Shown piece by piece: positions 1 to 5,687 of a DNA stretch of 9,197 nt (position 1 is its first letter; each line of letters opens with the position of its first letter). Location of the stretch: positions 1-9,197 of the forward strand of contig CAJYBQ010000087.1 of the NCBI GenBank assembly GCA_913064755.1, written 5' to 3'. This DNA is from an uncultured Alphaproteobacteria bacterium. GTDB lineage: Bacteria; Pseudomonadota; Alphaproteobacteria; Minwuiales; Minwuiaceae. The notes under the pieces were generated by a model. That model saw nothing but the letters and a program-made list of their open reading frames with translations. It had not been told where the DNA came from and ran no database searches. A program made the translations under genes and the position numbers.

Positions 1-230
1 CCGCCCGCGGCGTCCCGAGGACGACGGCCGACCCCGACGCAGACCCCGTGCCCCGTCCAGTGCTGCACGATGACTCGTACCGCTGTGGCGTCGGGTGCCC
101 GCGACAGCAGGAGCGAGTTCGATTCCAGCAGTCGGCGGGAAATGGTGTTCATCCGCTCCGGGCAGTTCAGCGTGATGGTGGCGACGTGGTCCTGCACCGC
201 GTAGAGGACTTCATCTTCCTGCGTCGTCAT
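1..230 (-). CDS. Enoyl-CoA hydratase/isomerase family protein, N-terminal part (runs off left edge)
   Basis: Reading from an ATG at 228-230 gives 76 codons with no stop up to the window edge. The first 36 residues look like the crotonase fold start: DEVLYAVQDHVATITLNCPERMNTISRRLLE resembles the usual pattern of a beta strand, then TLNRPERxNAxS and a helix. VRVIV follows, then a GxGxxCxG stretch (TGHGVCVG) at the place of the first oxyanion-hole strand. A Shine-Dalgarno GGAGAG lies 6 bases upstream (237-242), which supports this start. Family members hydrate enoyl-CoA or rearrange acyl-CoA in the cytoplasm, and the exact substrate cannot be told. From about residue 37 the match becomes poor: QHW stands where homologues usually have LTG, and GVGRRPRD follows the CVG. 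The gene may therefore be divergent or decaying. The catalytic C-terminal part is outside the window. Family call fairly sure, function not. Confidence 0.72.
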   Translation of the reverse strand, partial: MTTQEDEVLYAVQDHVATITLNCPERMNTISRRLLESNSLLLSRAPDATAVRVIVQHWTGHGVCVGVGRRPRDAAG

Positions 231-364
231 CGGGAACTCTCCAATCCAGCCGTTTGCCGACCTGTCCCAGGCCGTCTTCGTTCCAGTCTACCGGAGCCCG
301 GCGGCGGAGGGAAAACCCATGGGTCGCGGGAAGCGGATTCTGTTGACGCGCCGTGCGAGCGGTT

Positions 365-399
365 TGCCGTGTACATCATGCATGCATTGAAACACGGCA
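365..399. repeat. Nested palindromes, operator- or cruciform-like
   Basis: TGCCGTGT (365-372) and ACACGGCA (392-399) are perfect 8-bp inverted arms. Between them sits the 10-bp perfect palindrome ATGCATGCAT (378-387). The two symmetric elements share nearly the same centre (382 and 382.5). The site lies about 135-170 bases upstream of the hydratase start, so an operator is possible. No regulator gene is in view and the role is unknown. Confidence 0.45.
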
Positions 400-443
400 C
401 CCCCACATGCCCCCAGCCCGAGACAGCACTGCCTCGAGGATGT

Positions 444-471
444 GATATCCGGAATCCTGACCCTGGATATC
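444..471. repeat. Inverted repeat GATATCC/GGATATC
   Basis: Two perfect 7-bp arms, 444-450 and 465-471, are separated by 14 bases. There is no T-run beside it on either strand, so it is not a simple terminator. It may be a protein-binding site or chance. Confidence 0.3.
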
Positions 472-583
472 GCGCCCGCTGCTGGGGATCGGTGCAGGCG
501 CCAAAGGTCATCCTTGCGGTCAACGGCCACGCGGAGAGCGACTGGCTGGCAAGGAGATGTGACGCGATCCGGCCGGAGAAACG

Positions 584-618
584 AAAAAGGGCGCAGCGAA
601 CCGGAGTTCACTGCGCCC
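584..618 (-). terminator. Rho-independent terminator of nrdJ
   Basis: On the minus strand the 8-bp stem GGGCGCAG/CTGCGCCC (611-618 with 589-596) is extended inside by GAAC/GTTC around a 4-base loop, after one C/A mismatch. The stem is followed directly by five Ts (584-588). It lies about 60 bases after the nrdJ stop codon and fits that gene's orientation. Confidence 0.85.
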
Positions 619-655
619 TCGTCATTCTCGGCCCCTTGATGACAGGGGCCAGGCA

Positions 656-681
656 ACCGGTGTCAGGTGACCGGTGTCAGG
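656..681. repeat. Tandem 12-bp direct repeat across the nrdJ stop codon
   Basis: ACCGGTGTCAGG occurs exactly at 656-667 and again at 670-681, period 14. The right copy includes the nrdJ stop codon (TGA on the minus strand), and the left copy lies in the 3' untranslated part. It looks like a small tandem duplication. Confidence 0.7.
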
Positions 682-3600
682 AACAGCCGGTCGTGGCGCC
701 GCAGGTATCGCACTTCATGCAGGTACCGTTGCGCACCAGGGTGAAGTTGCCGCAATCGTCGCAGGAGTCGCCCTCGTAGCCCTTCATCCGGGCCTCGGCG
801 ACCTGCTTGGCACGACCGCCGCCCGCAGCGGCACCGGCACTGACGGACGCGCTGACGGTGGTCGATTCCGCGTAGGAAACCGTCTGGCTGACCGTGGCGC
901 CGCCCGATGCTCCGCCACCGGCAGAACGCATCACGGTCGCGCTTTCCTCCATCGCCTGCGCCGTGTTCTGACGCTTCTCCGGATTCAGGACATAGAGGTT
1001 GGAGCGGACATAGCCGGTGGAGGCCAGGCCCATGGCGTGGGTCAGTGCAGCGTCGGCGGCACGGACCTCCTCCTCGCCCTGGGACAGGTCGGGAAGGTTG
1101 CCCTCGTCCGCGCCGTCACCGATCGTGTCGGAGCGCAGGTCGCTCGGCTCCACATGCGCCAGATCGTTGCGGCCAAGATAGCTGACCGCCAGTTCCCTGA
1201 AGATGTAGTCGAGGATCGACGTCGCGTTCTTGATCGCGTCATTGCCCTGCACGATGCCGTTCGGTTCGAAGCGGGTGAAGGTGAAGGCCTCCACGTATTC
1301 CTCCAGGGGCACGCCGTACTGCAGGCCGATGGAGATCGCGATGGCGAAATTGTTCATCAGGCTGCGGAAGGCGGCGCCTTCCTTGTGCATGTCGATGAAT
1401 ATCTCGCCGATCTTGCCGTCATCGAATTCGCCGGTGCGGAGGTAGACCTTGTGGCCGCCGACCAGTGCCTTCTGGGTATAGCCCTTGCGGCGGTTGGGCA
1501 GGCGATCACGCTCCCGGATCACCACCTTCTCGATGATGCGTTCGGCGACGATCTTGGCCTTGTCGGTCAGCGATGCGTCGGCCACGGCCTCCTCGAGGGT
1601 TTCCTCATCGTCATCCAGCGCCACGGCGTTCAGCGGCTGCGACAGCTTGGAGCCGTCACGGTAGAGCGCATTGGCCTTCAGCCCCAGACGCCACGACAGC
1701 ATGTAGGCTTCGCGGCAATCCTCAACATTGGCGCTGTTCGGCATGTTGATGGTCTTGGAGATGGCACCGGAGATGAACGGCTGCGACGCCGCCAGCATGC
1801 GGATGTGGCTCTCGGCGGAGAGGTAACGCTTGCCGATGCGACCACAAGGGTTGGCGCAATCGAACACCACCAGGTGCTCGTCCTTCAGATGCGGCGCACC
1901 TTCGACCGTCATCGCACCGCAGACATAGGTGTTCGCGGCCTCGATCTCCGACTTGCTGAAGCCCATGGCGGCCAGCATGTCGAAGTTCAGGTCATCCAGC
2001 TGCTCCGGCTCGAACCCCAGCACGCGCAGGCAGAAATCCTCGCCCAGCGTGTAGCGATTGAAGGCAAAGCGGATGTCGAAGGCGCTCTTGATGCCCTCCT
2101 CCAGCTGCTCCAGCTGGAAGTCGGAGAAGCCGCGTGCCCGCAGGGTCTCGGTATTGATGAACGGGGACCCGTCCAGCGTGGCGTGACCAACGGCGTAGTT
2201 GATGATCGCGTCGCGCTGCTTCTCGGTATAGCCGAGCTTGGTCAGCGCCTCCGGCACGGTGCGGTTGATGATCTTGAAGTAGCCGCCGCCGGCCAGCTTC
2301 TTGAACTTCACGATGGCGAAGTCCGGCTCGATACCCGTGGTATCGCAATCCATGACCAGGCCGATGGTGCCCGTCGGTGCAATCACGCTGGCCTGCGCAT
2401 TGCGGAAGCCATGGTGCTTGCCCAGGTCCAGCGCCCGCTTCCACGAACGCTGACCGGCTGCGACCAGTGCCTGGTCGGGGCAGGACTTGATGTCCAGCGG
2501 CACCGGCGTGATCGACAGCCCCTCGTACCCGCTGTGTGCGCCATCGGCGGCGCGGGCGTGGTTGCGGATCACGCGCAGCATGTGTTCGGCGTTCTTCGCG
2601 TATCCCGGGAACGCGCCGAGTTCGCCCGCCATCTCGGCGGACGTGGCATAGGACACGCCCGTCATCAGCGACGTGATCGCGCCACACAGCGCCCGGCCCT
2701 CGTCGGAGTCATACCCCAGGCCCTGTGCCATCAGCAGCCCGCCGATATTGGCGAAGCCCAGGCCCAGCGTGCGGAAGCGATAGCTCAGCTCGGCGATTTC
2801 CTTCGACGGGAACTGCGCCATCATGACGGAGATCTCGAGCGTGATCGTCCAGAGACGCACGGCATGTTCGAAGGCTTCGATGTCGAAGCTGGCATCCGAC
2901 TTCCGGAACGTCATCAGGTTCAGGGACGCCAGGTTGCAGGCCGTGTCGTCCAGGAACATGTACTCGGAACAGGGGTTGGATGCGTTGATCCGGCCATCTT
3001 CCGGGCAGGTGTGCCATTCGTTGATGGTGGTGTCGAACTGCACGCCCGGATCAGCCGACGCCCAGGCGGCGTAGCAGATCTTTTCCCAGAGTTCGTTGGC
3101 GTCGACCGACTTGCGCGCCTTGTCGTCGGTGCGGAACTTGAGCTCCCAGTCGCCGCCCTTCTCCACCGCATCCAGGAACGCGTTCGGCACGCGGACGGAG
3201 TTGTTGGAGTTCTGGCCGGAAACGGTCAGGTAGGCATCCGAGTCCCAGTCCTTGTTGTAGACGGGGATGTCGATGTGGCGATAGCCCTGCCCCGCGAACT
3301 GGATCACGCGCTGGATGTAGTTCTCCGGAATCACGGCCTTGCGCGCGGCAATGATCTCGGACTTCAGCGCGGCGTTTTCCTTCGGGTCCAGGCGACGGTC
3401 GTCGTCGGGGGCGTAGGTATCGATCCAGCAGGCAGCGATGATCGCGTTGAGATGCTTGTTGGCCAGGGTGGAACCGGACACGAGGGCAGCAACCTTCTGC
3501 TCCTCCACGACCTTCCACATGATGTATTCCTCGATATCCGGATGGTCGAGGTCGACGGTCACCATCTTGGCGGCCCGGCGGGTGGTGCCGCCGGACTTGA

Positions 3601-4402
3601 TCGCGCCCGCGGCCCGGTCGCCGATCTTCAGGAAGCTCATCAGGCCCGACGAGCGGCCACCGCCCGAAAGCGGTTCGTTGGCGCCGCGCAGGGCGGAGAA
3701 ATTGGAGCCCGTGCCGGAGCCGTACTTGAACAGCCGCGCCTCGCGCACCCACAGGTCCATGATGCCGCCGGAGTTCACCAGGTCATCGCTGACCGACTGG
3801 ATGAAGCAGGCATGCGGCTGCGGGTGTTCGTAGGCGGTCGCCGACTCGGTCAGTTCGCCGGTCTGGAAATCGACGTAGTGATGCCCCTGCGACGGGCCAT
3901 CGATGCCATAGGCCCAGTGCAGGCCGGTGTTGAACCACTGCGGGGAATTCGGGGCCACCATCTGCTTCGCCAGCATGTGGCGCATTTCGTCGAAGTAGGT
4001 ACGGGCGTCCTTCTCCGCATCGAAATATCCGCCCTTCCAGCCCCAGTAGGTCCAGGTGCCGGCCAGGCGGTCGAAGACCTGGCGCGCATCGGACTCGCCG
4101 GACATGCGCTGCGACGCGGGCAGTTCGGCCAGGGCTTCCTCGTCAGGCACGCGGCGCTGCAGCCAGACCGGCACATCTTCCTCGGCATGCGGCTTCAGCC
4201 GCGCCGGCACGCCCGCCTTGCGGAAGTACTTCTGCGCCAGAACGTCGGATGCAACCTGGCTCCAGGCCTTCGGCACGTCCATGCGCTCCAACCGGAAGAC
4301 GACAGAGCCGTCAGGATTCCGGATTTCGCTGGCCGTGGTCCGGAATTCGATGGCGTCGTAGGCATCCGCCCCGTCTTTCGTGAAACGCCGCTCAATGCGC
4401 AT
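677..4402 (-). CDS. nrdJ: Adenosylcobalamin-dependent (class II) ribonucleotide reductase
   Basis: A 1241-residue cytoplasmic enzyme that reduces ribonucleotides to deoxyribonucleotides for DNA synthesis, using adenosylcobalamin as radical source, so it works with or without oxygen. By comparison with characterised class II enzymes the key residues are present. NPCSE at 476-480 supplies N476, the thiyl-radical cysteine C478 and E480. C199 (in PHACF) and C489, eleven residues after C478, form the expected redox pair. A GTGSNFSALRG loop lies at 230-240 and a PTGTIG phosphate-binding loop begins at 676. The C-terminal tail is a cysteine-rich zinc ribbon (C1214, C1217, C1228, C1231, C1234, C1240) joined by an Ala/Gly/Ser-rich linker; in the family this tail re-reduces the active site. 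Length is normal for alphaproteobacteria and no intein is seen. The ATG at 4402 has a good Shine-Dalgarno, AGAGGGGAAG (about 4407-4416). The upstream NrdR-like boxes suggest NrdR repression. Confidence 0.97.
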   Translation of the reverse strand: MRIERRFTKDGADAYDAIEFRTTASEIRNPDGSVVFRLERMDVPKAWSQVASDVLAQKYFRKAGVPARLKPHAEEDVPVWLQRRVPDEEALAELPASQRMSGESDARQVFDRLAGTWTYWGWKGGYFDAEKDARTYFDEMRHMLAKQMVAPNSPQWFNTGLHWAYGIDGPSQGHHYVDFQTGELTESATAYEHPQPHACFIQSVSDDLVNSGGIMDLWVREARLFKYGSGTGSNFSALRGANEPLSGGGRSSGLMSFLKIGDRAAGAIKSGGTTRRAAKMVTVDLDHPDIEEYIMWKVVEEQKVAALVSGSTLANKHLNAIIAACWIDTYAPDDDRRLDPKENAALKSEIIAARKAVIPENYIQRVIQFAGQGYRHIDIPVYNKDWDSDAYLTVSGQNSNNSVRVPNAFLDAVEKGGDWELKFRTDDKARKSVDANELWEKICYAAWASADPGVQFDTTINEWHTCPEDGRINASNPCSEYMFLDDTACNLASLNLMTFRKSDASFDIEAFEHAVRLWTITLEISVMMAQFPSKEIAELSYRFRTLGLGFANIGGLLMAQGLGYDSDEGRALCGAITSLMTGVSYATSAEMAGELGAFPGYAKNAEHMLRVIRNHARAADGAHSGYEGLSITPVPLDIKSCPDQALVAAGQRSWKRALDLGKHHGFRNAQASVIAPTGTIGLVMDCDTTGIEPDFAIVKFKKLAGGGYFKIINRTVPEALTKLGYTEKQRDAIINYAVGHATLDGSPFINTETLRARGFSDFQLEQLEEGIKSAFDIRFAFNRYTLGEDFCLRVLGFEPEQLDDLNFDMLAAMGFSKSEIEAANTYVCGAMTVEGAPHLKDEHLVVFDCANPCGRIGKRYLSAESHIRMLAASQPFISGAISKTINMPNSANVEDCREAYMLSWRLGLKANALYRDGSKLSQPLNAVALDDDEETLEEAVADASLTDKAKIVAERIIEKVVIRERDRLPNRRKGYTQKALVGGHKVYLRTGEFDDGKIGEIFIDMHKEGAAFRSLMNNFAIAISIGLQYGVPLEEYVEAFTFTRFEPNGIVQGNDAIKNATSILDYIFRELAVSYLGRNDLAHVEPSDLRSDTIGDGADEGNLPDLSQGEEEVRAADAALTHAMGLASTGYVRSNLYVLNPEKRQNTAQAMEESATVMRSAGGGASGGATVSQTVSYAESTTVSASVSAGAAAGGGRAKQVAEARMKGYEGDSCDDCGNFTLVRNGTCMKCDTCGATTGCS

Positions 4403-4419
4403 TGGTCTTCCCCTCTATT

Positions 4420-4453
4420 CCCGCGAGACGGAGCAGTCTCTCCGATTCGCGGG
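4420..4453 (-). other. Possible leader hairpin of nrdJ
   Basis: In the nrdJ leader, CCCGCGA and TCGCGGG (4447-4453 and 4420-4426 on the genome) can pair over 7 bp. An alternative inner pairing GAGAC/GTCTC exists (4425-4429 and 4436-4440). The stem ends a few bases before the Shine-Dalgarno. No cobalamin-riboswitch core was seen, so this is only a structural note. Confidence 0.35.
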
Positions 4454-4481
4454 TTGGCGCGTAGCCGTGATTTTGATTCAT

Positions 4482-4497
4482 GTACTATCTGTTGCGG
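4482..4497. promoter_or_regulatory. NrdR-like box, nrdJ-proximal
   Basis: GTACTATCTGTTGCGG matches about 10 of 16 positions of the NrdR consensus ACACTATATATTGTGT, including the central CTAT and TTG parts. Alone it is weak. It gains support from the better box exactly 42 bp (four helical turns) away, because NrdR boxes occur in pairs spaced by whole turns. It is 80 bases upstream of the nrdJ start. Confidence 0.5.
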
Positions 4498-4523
4498 CAC
4501 AGCCCTGTCTGCGCCCGCTCTGA

Positions 4524-4539
4524 CCACAACATATTGCGA
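4524..4539. promoter_or_regulatory. NrdR-like box, nrdJ-distal
   Basis: CCACAACATATTGCGA agrees with the NrdR consensus ACACTATATATTGTGT at about 12 of 16 positions, counting A or T as equal at the fifth. It overlaps the candidate -10 element of nrdJ, where a repressor would be expected to act. NrdR is the ATP/dATP-sensing repressor of ribonucleotide reductase genes; its own gene is not in this window. Confidence 0.6.
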
Positions 4540-4560
4540 TCCATGGGCCTTCTCCGTCAA
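4531..4560 (-). promoter_or_regulatory. Candidate nrdJ promoter
   Basis: On the minus strand TTGACG (4555-4560) is a 5/6 match to a -35 box. After 18 bases it is followed by CAATAT (4531-4536), a weak -10. It would start transcription near 4524, leaving a leader of about 120 bases. The overlap with the distal NrdR-like box makes it plausible, but the -10 is poor and another start is possible. Confidence 0.35.
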
Positions 4561-4675
4561 TCGGAAATAACAATATCTGGTGTACGGAGCGCCCGAAAAA
4601 CCAAGATGCAGGGGGCGGGAAAGCCGGAAATCCGCGGGCTGGATATCCCTGCAACAATCTTCACCCACCATATCT

Positions 4676-4691
4676 GGTATCACGTGTTACC
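4676..4691. repeat. Near-perfect 16-bp palindrome centred on CACGTG
   Basis: GGTATCACGTGTTACC is symmetric except for a T/T mismatch at one pair (4680 and 4687). Such a size and symmetry suits a dimeric repressor site. No gene starts close by; nrdJ begins about 275 bases to the left. Function unknown, and chance is possible. Confidence 0.3.
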
Positions 4692-4874
4692 GGGAAGACA
4701 CGGCGATGGCCCGACACCGTTGCCATGCCGGGACGCGTGGGCGCAGTCGTTGGCCGGGCCTCGTGGCCTGCCGTTCGACCATCCCGATGACCAGGTATCT
4801 CGAGGATGAGTGTCCGGCGGCATCGGGGCCAGTGAGCAAGGAATCGCTGTCGCTGGAAGGGGGGCGGGCATCGC

Positions 4875-4920
4875 GTTCCACGTTGCCGGAACCGCATTGC
4901 CGGAACCACGTTGCCGGTTC
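4875..4920. repeat. Three tandem 14-bp repeats forming two matching hairpins
   Basis: Units at 4878-4891, 4892-4905 and 4906-4919 follow the pattern CCRCRTTGCCGGWW. Two stem-loops share the identical 8-base loop ACGTTGCC. The first is GTTCC/GGAAC (4875-4879 with 4888-4892). The second is GAACC/GGTTC (4903-4907 with 4916-4920). The stems differ by paired changes that keep base pairing. The cluster lies 7 bases beyond the CCA end of tRNA-Leu, so it would be in that tRNA's trailer transcript. Confidence 0.6.
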
Positions 4921-4926
4921 GCCCTC

Positions 4927-5013
4927 TGGTGCCCCAGGCCCGACTCGAACGGGCACTCCGTTACCGGAAGCAGATTTTGAGTCTACCGCGTCTACCGATT
5001 CCGCCACTGGGGC
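4927..5013 (-). tRNA. tRNA-Leu (anticodon CAA), CCA encoded
   Basis: The minus strand folds as a class II (long variable arm) tRNA. The acceptor stem is GCCCCAG (5007-5013) with CTGGGGC (4931-4937), then discriminator A and an encoded CCA (4927-4929). The anticodon stem GTAGA/TCTGC encloses the loop CTCAAAA with anticodon CAA at 4977-4979, reading leucine UUG. The variable arm has a TCCG/CGGA stem, and the T arm is GCCCG/CGGGC with loop TTCGAGT. Spurious frames across it give the well-known VAESVDAVDSKSASGNG-type peptide. Confidence 0.96.
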
Positions 5014-5032
5014 CATGCCAGAGCGCTGGCGG

Positions 5033-5060
5033 ATCATAACGGCGGCTCTTGCGCGATCAA
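5033..5060 (-). promoter_or_regulatory. Promoter of tRNA-Leu
   Basis: On the minus strand TTGATC (5055-5060) and TATGAT (5033-5038) are spaced by 16 bases. The latter matches the sigma-70 -10 at 5 of 6 positions. A GC-rich stretch (CCGCC) follows the -10, as in stringently controlled stable RNA promoters. It lies about 20 bases before the mature 5' end of the tRNA. Confidence 0.6.
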
Positions 5061-5133
5061 GCGCCAAGAACCGCCAATGCGCAATGCCATCGGCCAGGCT
5101 GGCCGGGCCGGGTGGAAACTGTGCTCACGGCAC

Positions 5134-5162
5134 TTGCGGCACCGCCGCGCCTCGGTTATACA
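5134..5162 (+). promoter_or_regulatory. Candidate rpmE promoter
   Basis: TTGCGG (5134-5139) and TATACA (5157-5162) are separated by exactly 17 bases, in the right direction for the L31 gene. Both boxes are partial matches (4/6 each). The leader would be about 70 bases long. It is the best pair I see in the 228-base gap between the divergent tRNA and rpmE genes. Confidence 0.5.
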
Positions 5163-5241
5163 GCCGCCTTCCTGACACACATCAATGGACGCGCGCGGTC
5201 GAGCCTGGTCGCGTTGCCCCACAGACGAGCGGACGAGTACC

Positions 5242-5463
5242 ATGAAAGCGGATATCCATCCCGACTATCACGAGATCACCGTGCAGCTGCCGAGCGGCGA
5301 GACCTACCAGACGCGCTCCACCTGGGGCAGCGCGGGTGACACGCTGGTGCTCGACATCGATCCGTCGACCCACGCGGCATGGACCGGCGGCACGCAGCGC
5401 ATCATGGACAAGGGCCAGGTTGCCAAGTTCCGCAACAAGTATGCGGGTTTCGGCCTGAGCTGA
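5242..5463 (+). CDS. rpmE: 50S ribosomal protein L31 (zinc-free type)
   Basis: A 73-residue protein starting MKADIHPDYHEITVQLPSG, the L31 signature; TRSTWGS and TGGTQRIMDKGQVAKFRNKYAGFG match the middle and C-terminal regions. L31 sits in the large ribosomal subunit near the central protuberance and contributes to the bridge with the small subunit. The CxxC-type zinc ligands of the zinc-binding form are absent (there is no cysteine at all), as in the zinc-independent L31 common in alphaproteobacteria. The ATG at 5242 gives the conserved N-terminus. The Shine-Dalgarno is weak (GGACGAG at 5231-5237). The gene stands alone and is followed by a strong terminator, so it is monocistronic. Confidence 0.95.
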   Translation: MKADIHPDYHEITVQLPSGETYQTRSTWGSAGDTLVLDIDPSTHAAWTGGTQRIMDKGQVAKFRNKYAGFGLS

Positions 5464-5470
5464 CCTGGCA

Positions 5471-5489
5471 GGCCGGTTACGTTCCGGCC
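5471..5489 (+). other. Small hairpin just after rpmE
   Basis: GGCCGG (5471-5476) and CCGGCC (5484-5489) pair around a 7-base loop, 7 bases after the rpmE stop. No T-run follows. It may protect the mRNA 3' end or help the terminator downstream. Confidence 0.4.
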
Positions 5490-5505
5490 GTCAGTACTGA
5501 TCTGG

Positions 5506-5543
5506 AATACCCCTGGTGTCGTCGACGCCGGGGGTATTTTTTT
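5506..5543 (+). terminator. Rho-independent terminator of rpmE
   Basis: A 15-bp stem begins AATACCCC and ends GGGGTATT (5506-5520 with 5524-5538), with three T·G wobble pairs and a 3-base loop. Seven Ts follow (5537-5543). It separates rpmE from hsp20. Confidence 0.92.
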
Positions 5544-5556
5544 GCCCCTGCATCCT

Positions 5557-5586
5557 CTTGAACCCGCAGAACGAGCACCAAGATAT
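5557..5586 (+). promoter_or_regulatory. Candidate heat-shock (RpoH-type) promoter of hsp20
   Basis: CTTGAA (5557-5562) matches the strongly conserved -35 of sigma-32 promoters. The -10 area CCAAGATAT (5578-5586) is a partial match to the CC-rich, AT-ending -10. The spacing also fits a sigma-70 reading (TTGAAC then AGATAT, 17 bases). Transcription would begin near 5592, giving a leader of roughly 95 bases, the size known for ROSE-controlled genes. Confidence 0.5.
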
Positions 5587-5591
5587 GGGAA

Positions 5592-5687
5592 CGACCATCG
5601 CTGCCTGGCGGGATGGTCGGAAACCTTGAAGAATGCGGTTGCCCGTTCGGGAGCCGCATAACCCACATTGCTCACGGAGGATGTGCC
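5592..5687 (+). promoter_or_regulatory. ROSE-like RNA thermometer in the hsp20 leader
   Basis: Three hairpins follow one another. The first is CGACCATC/GATGGTCG (5592-5599 with 5612-5619). The second is ATGCGGTT with AGCCGCAT, plus CCC/GGG and a GTTC loop (5633-5659). The last pairs CACATT-G-CTC (5664-5673) with GAGGATGTG (5677-5685), loop ACG. The last stem buries the Shine-Dalgarno GGAGGA. It contains the UUGCU motif (5668-5672) of ROSE elements, with a single unpaired G (5670) opposite the Shine-Dalgarno. That G is the feature known from Bradyrhizobium ROSE to make the stem melt on heating. Such leaders block translation of small heat-shock proteins at normal temperature. The call rests on hand folding only. 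Confidence 0.8.

Larger units (their letters stand above)
231..583. other. Gene-free stretch with inverted repeats
   Basis: No convincing gene was found here on either strand; the open frames lack recognisable protein features and start signals. It should hold the promoter of the minus-strand hydratase gene, but I see no clear -35/-10 pair. The notable contents are a nested palindrome at 365-399 and a separate inverted repeat at 444-471, listed on their own. Confidence 0.5.
4561..4926. other. Gene-free stretch between nrdJ and tRNA-Leu
   Basis: No open frame here looks like a protein, and those present lack homologous motifs and ribosome binding sites. The 11-mer ATATCTGGTRT occurs at 4573-4583 and again at 4670-4680. 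The second copy runs into the near-palindrome at 4676-4691. The right end holds the repeat cluster at 4875-4920. I see no terminator for the tRNA gene with a clear T-run. Confidence 0.5.

Noticed and set aside
4403..4560. Cobalamin riboswitch before the B12-dependent reductase
   Set aside because: The leader lacks the conserved B12-box core and is too short for the usual fold. The only GCCACTG-like string nearby (around 5004) belongs to the tRNA.
674..4570. A 1298-codon open frame on the plus strand opposite nrdJ
   Set aside because: It is a mirror of the GC-rich nrdJ codons. Its translation has no recognisable domain, while the minus strand encodes a complete class II reductase with all catalytic residues.
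4580..5245. Open frames across the tRNA region, on both strands
   Set aside because: They run through the tRNA-Leu gene and give the usual tRNA-derived peptide; no start signals.
5613..5687. N-terminal extension of Hsp20 to an upstream ATG at 5613
   Set aside because: The added residues lack any similarity to the family, the stretch is a folded leader, and the strong Shine-Dalgarno stands before 5688.
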